From positions 1 through 8,577 of the forward strand of contig CAZGRP010000107.1 in NCBI GenBank assembly GCA_964527995.1: 8,577 bases of DNA, given 5' to 3'. Of this stretch, positions 1 through 5,650 are shown in pieces. The notes beneath the pieces are model-generated. The model was not told where the DNA came from and did not search any database. It saw only the letters and a list, made by a program, of their open reading frames with translations. The position numbers and the translations under genes are program-made. Source of the DNA: CAZGRP01 sp964527995. GTDB taxonomy: Bacteria > Zhuqueibacterota > Zhuqueibacteria > Oceanimicrobiales > CAZGRP01. How positions within the stretch are numbered: the first letter of the stretch is position 1; every line of letters starts with the position of its first letter.

Positions 1-70
1 GGGCCATGCTATTTTGCCAAACTTTCACTTGCCTGCTGGACCCCGGGATGTTACATTGCATTTCAGTTTT

Positions 71-98
71 TGCGACCAATGGCCTATGTGTGGTCGCA
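71..98. promoter_or_regulatory. Perfect 8-bp inverted repeat upstream of wecB
   Basis: The arms TGCGACCA (71-78) and TGGTCGCA (91-98) are perfect reverse complements around a 12-base spacer. The run of T lies before the stem on the + strand, so this does not read as an intrinsic terminator in either direction. It could be an operator for a dimeric regulator or a hairpin in the wecB leader. No protein or RNA family is recognised, and the function is unknown. Confidence 0.35.
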
Positions 99-104
99 GG
101 AAAC

Positions 105-122
105 CACGGTCTTTGACCGGTG
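105..122 (+). promoter_or_regulatory. Short hairpin in wecB leader
   Basis: CACGGTC (105-111) pairs with GACCG plus TG (115-122) around a three-base TTT loop, with one bulged G at 120. It lies directly after the larger inverted repeat and directly before the heptamer repeat that runs up to the wecB start. It may be a leader hairpin; there is no following T tract, so a terminator is unlikely. Confidence 0.25.
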
Positions 123-124
123 AC

Positions 125-152
125 TGAACTTCAAACTCCAGACTCCAAACAG
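125..152 (+). repeat. Degenerate heptamer repeat just before wecB
   Basis: Four consecutive 7-base units can be read: TGAACTT, CAAACTC, CAGACTC and CAAACAG. The tract ends 11 bases before the wecB ATG and so occupies most of the space where a ribosome binding site would be expected. It belongs to the same period-7 class as the tracts at 4652-4708, 4857-4891, 4951-5022 and 8444-8478, although the unit sequence differs. Confidence 0.6.
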
Positions 153-163
153 AACTTCATCCC

Positions 164-1291
164 ATGCACATCCTCCATGTCGTTGGTGCCCGACCGAATT
201 TCATGAAGGTGGCTCCTGTGATCGCCGCCCTCGACGAGCGCAACTCTGAGATCGGCAGCGCCCGCTTGCGCCAGACACTGGTGCACACCGGCCAGCACTA
301 TGATGCTAACATGTCCGAAATCTTTTTCCGCCAGCTTGGCCTTCCGGAGCCTGACATCAACCTCGGTGTTGGCTCGGCCAGCCACGCGGTGCAAACGGCC
401 GAAATCATGATGCGTTTCGAGGCTGTGGTCTCTGCCAGCCGTCCCGACATGGTGCTCGTCTACGGCGACGTCAATTCGACGGTGGCAGCGGCCCTGGTCT
501 GTGCCAAGCTTCTCATCCCTGTGGGCCATGTAGAAGCCGGCCTGCGGTCGTTCGATCGCACCATGCCGGAAGAGATCAATCGCCTGCTCACGGACCAGCT
601 CGCCGATCTTCTGTTTACACCGTCGCCGGACGGTGACGACAACCTGCTGCGGGAGGGGGTGGCACGGGAAAAGATCCACCGCGTCGGCAACGTCATGATC
701 GATACGCTGGTGCGGCTCCTGCCACTCTCCGATCTTCCTGACCAGGATCGCACCGTCGAGCCGCCAGAGCGCTATGCGCTGGTCACCCTGCATCGGCCGT
801 CCAATGTCGACGAGCAGGAGATGTTGCTCGCAATCATGTCCACCCTCGCGGAGATCAGTCAGGAGCTGCCGGTGATCTTTCCGATCCATCCGCGCACGCG
901 GGAACGGCTGCACGGCTTGGGTGGCGGCGAAGGCTGGTCGGCAAAGAGAAGCCCCGGTCTGAAACTCATCGAGCCGCTCTCCTATCTGGAGTTTCTTTCG
1001 CTGCAGCGCAGGGCCACGGTGGTGATCACCGACTCCGGTGGCATTCAGGAGGAAACCACCTACCTTGGTGTGCCGTGTCTCACCCTGCGCGCCAATACCG
1101 AGCGCCCCATCACGGTGACCATGGGCACGAACACCATCATCGGCAACGACATGGCGCGACTCAAAGCGGAGGTGCACGCCATTCTGGCGGCCGGCACGAG
1201 TGAGTCGGGGCGGAAATCCGGGTGCCATATCCCGCTGTGGGACGGCCAGGCGGCCCAGAGGATTGCCAGGGTGATCTTGGCGAAGGGTTGA
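164..1291 (+). CDS. wecB: UDP-N-acetylglucosamine 2-epimerase (non-hydrolysing)
   Basis: This cytosolic enzyme interconverts UDP-GlcNAc and UDP-ManNAc, supplying ManNAc-type sugars for surface polysaccharide. The 375-aa length is normal for the family. The GT-B fold family motifs are all present: N-terminal VGARPNFMK (residues 7-15, with Arg10 and Lys15 in the substrate-binding positions), HTGQHYD (41-47), YGDVNST (100-106), HVEAGLRS (122-129), the PEEINR segment (135-140), TLHRPSNVD with His210, HPRTRE (242-247) and the C-terminal SGGIQEE segment (291-297), which binds UDP. The ATG at 164 puts the first motif exactly where the family has it. No Shine-Dalgarno sequence is visible before it; a heptamer repeat and two hairpins fill the leader. 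It is the only + strand gene and converges with thiE across 58 bp that show no obvious terminator. No glycan-synthesis partner is in view, so the polysaccharide served cannot be named. Confidence 0.95.
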   Translation: MHILHVVGARPNFMKVAPVIAALDERNSEIGSARLRQTLVHTGQHYDANMSEIFFRQLGLPEPDINLGVGSASHAVQTAEIMMRFEAVVSASRPDMVLVYGDVNSTVAAALVCAKLLIPVGHVEAGLRSFDRTMPEEINRLLTDQLADLLFTPSPDGDDNLLREGVAREKIHRVGNVMIDTLVRLLPLSDLPDQDRTVEPPERYALVTLHRPSNVDEQEMLLAIMSTLAEISQELPVIFPIHPRTRERLHGLGGGEGWSAKRSPGLKLIEPLSYLEFLSLQRRATVVITDSGGIQEETTYLGVPCLTLRANTERPITVTMGTNTIIGNDMARLKAEVHAILAAGTSESGRKSGCHIPLWDGQAAQRIARVILAKG

Positions 1292-1349
1292 TGGGGGAAA
1301 ATGGAGGATGGCGCTGGCGGAATGGCGGTGGAAGATTGGCGCCGTCACC

Positions 1350-1997
1350 TCACGTCTGCGACCGTACCTGACGCACGACCTGGAGCAGGCGCCTGGCTGC
1401 CGCTTCCGGATCGGCTGCGCCGACCACGGCCGAAATCACCGCCACCCCTTGAGCACCGGCCTGGATCACCGCTCCGGCATTCTCGGCTGTGATTCCACCG
1501 ATGCCGACGATGGGAATCGACACCTTGGCGGCGATGCGGGCCAGCCCTTCGACGCCGATTGGCTCGCCGGCATCCGGCTTGGTGGGGGTGCCGAAGATGT
1601 CGCCGACGCCGAGGTAGTCGGCGCCGTCACGTTCAGCCTGCACCGCTTGCTCGATCGTCTCCGCCGAAACGCCCAGAAGCATGTCATCGCCGATCAGCCG
1701 CCGTGCCATTGCGGCCGGCATGTCCTCCTGCCCGACATGGACGCCCTCGGCGTCGATGGCCAGCGCAACATCGACGCGGTCATTGACTATCAGTGGGATG
1801 CCGGCGGCCGCAGTGATCTCGTGAAGCGCCTGACCCCATTCGATCATGTCTCGGGTGGTGGTCTCTTTTTCGCGAAGCTGTACGACGGTGGCGCCGCCGC
1901 GGATGGCCGCGCGCACCACGTCCAGAATAGAACGATTGCCGGCGACTTTGCGGTCGGTGATGACATAAACGGACCAGTCGACGTCTCCTGCCTTCAT
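1350..1997 (-). CDS. thiE: Thiamine phosphate synthase
   Basis: ThiE joins HMP pyrophosphate to the thiazole phosphate to give thiamine phosphate in the cytosol. From the chosen start the protein is 215 aa, a usual ThiE length. The TIM-barrel landmarks are in order: YVITDR (11-16), VQLREK (39-44, pyrophosphate and pyrimidine contacts), NDRVDVA (72-78), GVHVGQED (85-92), LLGVSAET (107-114), DYLGVG...TPTK (128-140, thiazole-phosphate loop), GIGGI (165-169) and GVAVISAV (184-191). The reading frame extends to a GTG at 2042, but the ATG at 1997 is preceded by a perfect AAGGAGG eight bases upstream, which decides the start. It lies 233 bp downstream of the helicase stop on the same strand. I see no TPP riboswitch in that gap. 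No other thi genes are visible, so the rest of the pathway lies elsewhere. Confidence 0.93.
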   Translation of the reverse strand: MKAGDVDWSVYVITDRKVAGNRSILDVVRAAIRGGATVVQLREKETTTRDMIEWGQALHEITAAAGIPLIVNDRVDVALAIDAEGVHVGQEDMPAAMARRLIGDDMLLGVSAETIEQAVQAERDGADYLGVGDIFGTPTKPDAGEPIGVEGLARIAAKVSIPIVGIGGITAENAGAVIQAGAQGVAVISAVVGAADPEAAARRLLQVVRQVRSQT

Positions 1998-2005
1998 CGC
2001 TTCTG

Positions 2006-2012
2006 CCTCCTT
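2006..2012 (-). promoter_or_regulatory. Strong Shine-Dalgarno of thiE
   Basis: On the - strand the sequence reads AAGGAGG followed by eight bases and ATG. This is close to the ideal anti-16S match and supports the ATG at 1997 over the upstream in-frame GTG at 2042. It also shows that this organism uses classical ribosome binding sites, in contrast to wecB, where none is seen. Confidence 0.8.
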
Positions 2013-2230
2013 GATGGAATGCGCCGCACCGCCCACCAGCACCCTTTCACCACGGGCCTGTCCAGGGTCACGGATTGAATCAGCCGCTCTCTACGCCTGG
2101 CCTTGCTTGGGTTCATCACGGCCCGATTGCACGTTCGTGAGCTTGCCGTGCCTTCACGCGAAAGTGGGGATGTCCAGAAGATCGCTGGCCAAGCCGAAGG
2201 ACGAGACGAGTCGCCGCGCGCCGGGCGCGT

Positions 2231-4456
2231 TCATGGCTGTGACGATCGGGCATCCTTCCGACCTTCTTCGTGCAACAAGGCTTCCAGAATCGCCCGGGCT
2301 GCCTGCTTGTCCAGGTGGCGGTTGGCGTTGCCGCACTGCGGGTCGAGGATGCAGGCCGGGCAGCCGTTTTCGCAGGCGCACGTGGCGATGCGTTCGTACG
2401 CCATGCGAAGCACTTCCTCAAAGCGTTCGTAAGCCAGCCGTGCCAGACCGGCACCGCCGGGAAAGCCGTCGTAGACGAACATGCGGCCGTCGGGGTAGGA
2501 GAGACCGCCCATTTCGTTGGCGGCCGTGCCCGTCACTGCGGGCGTCATGTTGATGGCCGTGTGCTCGACCGCGTGCAGGCCGTCGGGAAAGGTGAAAACC
2601 TGACGGCGAATCCCGGGCGGAACCAAGAGCCAGAGCGCTTCCGTGGGAAATTCAGTCTCGAGCGGCTCTTGCAGCGGCGTTTCCGCCACTGTCTTACCGG
2701 AGAAGAGGTGCCGAACCAGATAGCCGTGCACTCGCGTGCTGAGAAGGATTTTGCCCAAATAGAGCCGGGCACCAAAGCAGAGGCGCTCCGCCTCGACCGC
2801 CTGGGGCACAGCATCCTTGTCCATCAGAGGTGAGGTTCGCAGAGGCGAGCGCGGGACTGACTTGACTCCGGCCAGCCGTCTTTCCAGGTTGAAAAACTTG
2901 ACCTCATACTGCCTGCCACCCAGAAGGTACAGGGCGCCGGGGAACAGTTCGCCGATGGCCATGTGAATGTCGCGGAAGCCGATGGTTTTGCGCTGCTCGA
3001 CGTCGTAGATGCGCACTTGTTCCATGCTGCCGCGCAGATTGAGGCGGTAGAGCTGCCGCAGCCCGGCATTGTTCACCTTCAGCCTTCCCGCACGCCCCTC
3101 TTCCACCAGGCCTTGCTCAGCCCACTGCGAAATCTCTTCGTCGGCGCCAGGGAACGTCCAGGCGATCTGCTCCCGCGTTGCAACGAAGTCTCGAAGCGAC
3201 GCCAGCAGATGCCAGCGCCGGATCTGGGGGTTATCGGGGTTGACCTGCGCTCCCTCGGGTGTGCCTTCCAGGTAGCTCTCCACATGGCTGACATAGTACT
3301 GGTCGAGGGGATTCTCGCGGGCCACAAAAACGGCGCGAGCAACGCGGCCACGACGACCGGCTCGGCCGATCCGCTGCCGCACCCGGGTGACGCTGCCCGG
3401 ATAACCCGCCAGGACGACGCAGTCGACGGTGCCGATATCGATTCCCAGCTCGAGAGCCGATGTCGTCGCCAGGGCCCGCAGCTCGCCGGTCTTGAAGGCG
3501 TGTTCAATCCGGCGCCGGAAGCGGTCTTGCAGTCCGCCACGGTAGACCTCCAACCCACTGATGCCAAAGTCCTCGGCCATGACGGCCAACTGCTCGACCA
3601 CCGCGTGGGAGTTGCCAAAAACCAGGATCTTGTCGCACTCTTCCAGAAGATCCTGAATCAGTTTCACGGTGCGGGTGAGGTAGCTCTCCTTGCCGCCTCC
3701 GGCGAGTCGAGGCGGATCGACGATCCAGTGTTCGATGGGCGAGGCTGGCCCGCTGGAGGCCACCCACTCGAACTGCGCGCCGAACAACGTGGCGCAGAAT
3801 TCCGCGGGGTTGGCGATGGTGGCTGAGGCGGCGATGTACTGCGGGGCGGCATGGTGGATGGCGCAGAGGCGGCGCAGCCGGCGTAAGAGGTTGGCGACGT
3901 GGCTGCCATAGACGCCGGAGCAGATGTGCACGTCGTCGATGATGATGTATCGCAGGCTCTGCCACAGTTTGCGGAAGCGAAAGCTCTGCAGCATGAGATA
4001 ATGGAGCATGTCGGGGTTGGTAATGAAGAAATGCGGCGGGTCCTGACGCAGGTGCTTGCGGTCCTCCGCAGGGGTGTCGCCGTCGTAGATTCCGGAAGTG
4101 ACGCCCAGTTCGGTGAAATCTACAAAGCGCTCGAGCTGATCACGCGCCAGAGCCTTGGTGGGGTACATGAGGAGCGACCGCTCGCCCTGCAACGCCGCCT
4201 GGACCGCCGGGATGAGGAAGACTTCCGTCTTGCCCGCCCCTGTGGCAGCGGTGACCACGACGTTGGCGCCGGCCTCGATGCGCTGCAAGGCTTCGGCCTG
4301 GTGGCGGTACAGCCGGTCGATGCCTCGCCGCCGCAGGATGGCGGCGATCGGTTCGGGAATGGGACGGTCGGAGAACACCGGTGGCGCACCCTCCTCATGC
4401 GCCCGGATGATCAAGCCGCCGTGATCGAGCGGTTCGGTCTTGATTTCAGCGATCAT
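2231..4456 (-). CDS. DEAD/DEAH-box helicase with C-terminal DUF1998 (MrfA/Hrq1-like)
   Basis: This is a superfamily 2 helicase of 741 aa, close in length to Bacillus MrfA, a DNA repair helicase. Domain order: Q-like LYRHQAEAL (49-57), Walker A ATGAGKT (71-77), motif Ia YPTKALARDQ (98-107), motif Ib ITNPDML (145-151), motif II DDVH (174-177), SAT (211-213), a second RecA domain with ILVFGNS (277-283), TTSALELGIDIG (331-342) and QRIGRAGRRG (361-370), then a winged-helix-like middle region, then DUF1998. The C-terminus carries clustered cysteines (693, 695, 699, 702, 708) in a CxCxxxCPxC...C pattern, the likely metal-binding signature of this family. Motif II reads D-D-V-H rather than the usual D-E-x-H. 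The ATG at 4456 is the only usable start: the frame is closed upstream by a TGA at 4498-4496, so the N gap does not truncate it. Its ribosome binding site is weak (GACGAG). Known relatives act 3'-5' on DNA in crosslink or alkylation repair; the same role here is inferred. Confidence 0.92.
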   Translation of the reverse strand: MIAEIKTEPLDHGGLIIRAHEEGAPPVFSDRPIPEPIAAILRRRGIDRLYRHQAEALQRIEAGANVVVTAATGAGKTEVFLIPAVQAALQGERSLLMYPTKALARDQLERFVDFTELGVTSGIYDGDTPAEDRKHLRQDPPHFFITNPDMLHYLMLQSFRFRKLWQSLRYIIIDDVHICSGVYGSHVANLLRRLRRLCAIHHAAPQYIAASATIANPAEFCATLFGAQFEWVASSGPASPIEHWIVDPPRLAGGGKESYLTRTVKLIQDLLEECDKILVFGNSHAVVEQLAVMAEDFGISGLEVYRGGLQDRFRRRIEHAFKTGELRALATTSALELGIDIGTVDCVVLAGYPGSVTRVRQRIGRAGRRGRVARAVFVARENPLDQYYVSHVESYLEGTPEGAQVNPDNPQIRRWHLLASLRDFVATREQIAWTFPGADEEISQWAEQGLVEEGRAGRLKVNNAGLRQLYRLNLRGSMEQVRIYDVEQRKTIGFRDIHMAIGELFPGALYLLGGRQYEVKFFNLERRLAGVKSVPRSPLRTSPLMDKDAVPQAVEAERLCFGARLYLGKILLSTRVHGYLVRHLFSGKTVAETPLQEPLETEFPTEALWLLVPPGIRRQVFTFPDGLHAVEHTAINMTPAVTGTAANEMGGLSYPDGRMFVYDGFPGGAGLARLAYERFEEVLRMAYERIATCACENGCPACILDPQCGNANRHLDKQAARAILEALLHEEGRKDARSSQP

Positions 4457-4500
4457 CTCGTCATCGGCCGCGCCGAGCTTGAACGCGGCTGGACGTCAGG
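4446..4500. repeat. Left copy of 55-bp exact repeat flanking N gap
   Basis: These 55 bases, which include the helicase start codon and its upstream region, recur base for base at 4601-4655 directly after the N run. The copy ends at the Ns with TCAGG. The arrangement is that of two contig ends sharing one k-mer rather than a biological duplication. Confidence 0.95.
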
Positions 4501-4600
4501 NNNNNNNNNNNNNNNNNNNNNNNNNNNNNNNNNNNNNNNNNNNNNNNNNNNNNNNNNNNNNNNNNNNNNNNNNNNNNNNNNNNNNNNNNNNNNNNNNNNN
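4501..4600. other. Scaffold gap of exactly 100 N
   Basis: The run of 100 undetermined bases has the conventional placeholder length for a gap of unknown size. Because its flanks are identical over 55 bases, the real gap is probably zero or negative. Collapsing it would remove 155 positions and place the helicase start about 400 bp from the glycosylase stop. Confidence 0.97.
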
Positions 4601-4655
4601 TCAGCGATCATCTCGTCATCGGCCGCGCCGAGCTTGAACGCGGCTGGACGTCAGG
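4601..4655. repeat. Right copy of 55-bp exact repeat flanking N gap
   Basis: Identical to 4446-4500. It contains a second copy of the helicase start region, here without the gene behind it. The sequence continues straight into the heptamers CAGGTAC and CAGGTCT. Confidence 0.95.
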
Positions 4656-4665
4656 TACCAGGTCT
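4652..4665 (+). repeat. Short CAGGTNN heptamer pair at the contig break
   Basis: Two 7-base units, CAGGTAC and CAGGTCT, begin in the last bases of the flanking 55-mer. They are of the same unit type as the tract upstream of hpf at 8444-8478. The left contig stops in the first of these units, so the tract is probably what broke the assembly. Confidence 0.5.
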
Positions 4666-4673
4666 GAATGGCT

Positions 4674-4780
4674 GGGAATTAGAAATTGGGAAACAGAAAT
4701 TGGGCGCGCCGAGCGCCGCGCCGCCTGTGGTGCATCGACTTGGAAACCCAATTGAGTCCATCGGCGTTCATTCGCGGCCC
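4674..4780 (+). repeat. Composite intergenic repeat, copy 1
   Basis: The element has three parts. The first is a heptamer block at 4674-4708 (GGGAATT, AGAAATT, GGGAAAC, AGAAATT, GGGCGCG). The second is a GC-rich linker containing a stem. The third begins at GGAAACC and ends in GTTCATTCGCGGCCC. Copy 2 at 4857-4951 has the same order; the first 33 bases differ at only two positions. Copy 1 carries about 10 extra bases in the third part, equal to one unit of the ATTCGCG-type repeat. It holds no credible gene; the open frame across it on the - strand is translated repeat. Confidence 0.75.
4703..4722 (-). terminator. Possible terminator hairpin inside composite repeat copy 1
   Basis: GGCGCG (4703-4708) and CGCGCC (4717-4722) form a perfect 6-bp GC stem with an 8-base loop. 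Read on the - strand, downstream of the glycosylase, the stem is followed by a moderately T-rich stretch (CAATTTCTGTTT) supplied by the heptamers. The T tract is interrupted, so intrinsic termination is only possible, not clear. Copy 2 has a weaker GC-rich stem (GGGC/GCCC, 4885-4898) in the same place. Confidence 0.25.
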
Positions 4781-4856
4781 CTTTCGGTGCGTGTATTTTG
4801 CCAGCGCTCCCGAGTCGAGCAGCGACGGAGATTGATGCCGGGGCCTGGGAATGATT

Positions 4857-4951
4857 GGGAATTAGAAACTGGGAAACAGGAATTGGGCGGCCCAGCCCGG
4901 CGCTGCTTGCGGCGCATTGACTGGAAACCGATTTGTGTTCATTCGCGGCCC
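4857..4951 (+). repeat. Composite intergenic repeat, copy 2
   Basis: It has the same architecture as copy 1. A heptamer block at 4857-4891 (GGGAATT, AGAAACT, GGGAAAC, AGGAATT, GGGCGGC) is followed by a GC-rich linker, GGAAACC, and TGTTCATTCGCGGCCC. A further GGGAATG unit at 4847-4853 lies three bases out of phase. It runs directly into the next heptamer tract at 4951. Confidence 0.75.
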
Positions 4952-5022
4952 GCAATCCGAAATCCGGAATCCGCAATCCGCAATCCCAAACCGTCATCTT
5001 CCATCCCCCATCCTACTTCGTT
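4951..5022 (+). repeat. Two consecutive heptamer tracts entering the glycosylase 3' end
   Basis: Positions 4951-4992 hold six 7-base units: CGCAATC, CGAAATC, CGGAATC, CGCAATC twice, and a degenerate CCAAACC. After two bases a second tract follows at 4995-5022: CATCTTC, CATCCCC, CATCCTA and CTTCGTT. The TAG stop of the glycosylase (5015-5013) lies in the CATCCTA unit. Together with the two composite elements, this fills nearly all of the 5012-4601 intergenic region, where I see no gene. Confidence 0.7.
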
Positions 5023-5636
5023 CCCACTCTGTTCAGCGTCTCCGGAATCCTGCGAAAAGCCTCCTCGAAAGCTGTCCTTCGTTCGCGAAAGCGCAGCGCG
5101 GCTGACGGGTGATAGAGGGGCAACAGTGCAAGACCGCCTGCGTCGAGTAGCTCACCGTGCACGCTCGAAATCCTCTCGCCGGGCAGGAACCAACCGAGCG
5201 CATGGCGGCCGAGGGTCACGATGAGCCTCGGCTGGATGATGTCGATCTGGCGCTCGAGATAGGGCCGGCAGGAAGCGACCTCCTCGGGTCGCGGGTCGCG
5301 ATTGCCGGGGGGCCGGCATTTGACGATGTTGGTGATGTAGACATCGTCGCGGCTCCAGCCGATGCTGGCCAGGAGACGGTCCAGGTAGCGGCCGGCCATG
5401 CCAACGAACGGGCGCCCCTCTGCGTCCTCGGACTTTCCCGGTGCTTCCCCCACGAACAACACCTGCGCATCCGGATTCCCTTCTCCCGGGACGGCGTGGG
5501 TGCGCGATTCAGCCAGCCGGCAACGGCGACAGGCCCTGACTTGTCTCGAAAGCGATTGCAGTGTCCTCAAAGTTCTCTCCAGTGGATCGCACCCCTCTTT
5601 CTTCCCTCTGGAACGGCCGCCAGCCACAAGCCGCAT
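5013..5636 (-). CDS. Uracil-DNA glycosylase, family 4 (4Fe-4S type)
   Basis: The enzyme removes uracil from DNA, beginning base excision repair. From the ATG at 5636 the protein is 207 aa. Diagnostic features are four cysteines at 36, 39, 107 and 123 (CRRC, KCRPP and SCRP contexts), which hold a 4Fe-4S cluster in this family; GEAPGKSEDAEGRPFVG (63-79) as the active-site and uracil-binding segment; TNIVKCRPPGNRDPRPEE (102-119); and HPSAA (176-180) as the second catalytic motif. The frame stays open upstream to 5933, but that part overlaps the CNNM gene and is low-complexity Arg/Gly sequence, so I reject it. ATG 5636 starts 14 bp after the CNNM stop, implying co-transcription. The ribosome binding site is weak, and a GTG three codons later is an alternative. 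The stop codon lies inside a heptamer repeat. Confidence 0.9.
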   Translation of the reverse strand: MRLVAGGRSRGKKEGCDPLERTLRTLQSLSRQVRACRRCRLAESRTHAVPGEGNPDAQVLFVGEAPGKSEDAEGRPFVGMAGRYLDRLLASIGWSRDDVYITNIVKCRPPGNRDPRPEEVASCRPYLERQIDIIQPRLIVTLGRHALGWFLPGERISSVHGELLDAGGLALLPLYHPSAALRFRERRTAFEEAFRRIPETLNRVGTK

Positions 5637-5650
5637 CCCGGTGCCGGGTT

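Noticed and set aside
131..1348. 405-codon open frame antisense to wecB
   Set aside because: It mirrors wecB across its full length. Long antisense frames are common in GC-rich genes, its composition is His/Arg/Asp-rich without domain motifs, and wecB has every family motif.
1998..2230. TPP riboswitch or tRNA upstream of thiE
   Set aside because: A TTCAATCC stretch resembles a T-loop and the flanks can pair, but no D-arm, anticodon arm or complete acceptor stem forms. The conserved TPP riboswitch words are absent.
4446..4655. True 55-bp tandem duplication of the helicase start region
   Set aside because: Both copies abut an N run of exactly 100 and end precisely at it, which fits unmerged contig ends far better than a biological duplication.
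4608..4997. 129-codon - strand frame in the intergenic region
   Set aside because: Its repeated peptide words (such as ISVSQFLIP occurring twice) are simply the translated heptamer and composite repeats.
4674..5022. CRISPR-like array
   Set aside because: Units are 7 or 10 bases with no conserved 24-40 bp repeat, no regular unique spacers and no cas genes.
3899..5224. 441-codon + strand frame spanning the N gap
   Set aside because: It includes about 34 unknown residues, lies antisense to the helicase on one side and the glycosylase on the other, and crosses a probable false gap. It has no domain-like sequence.
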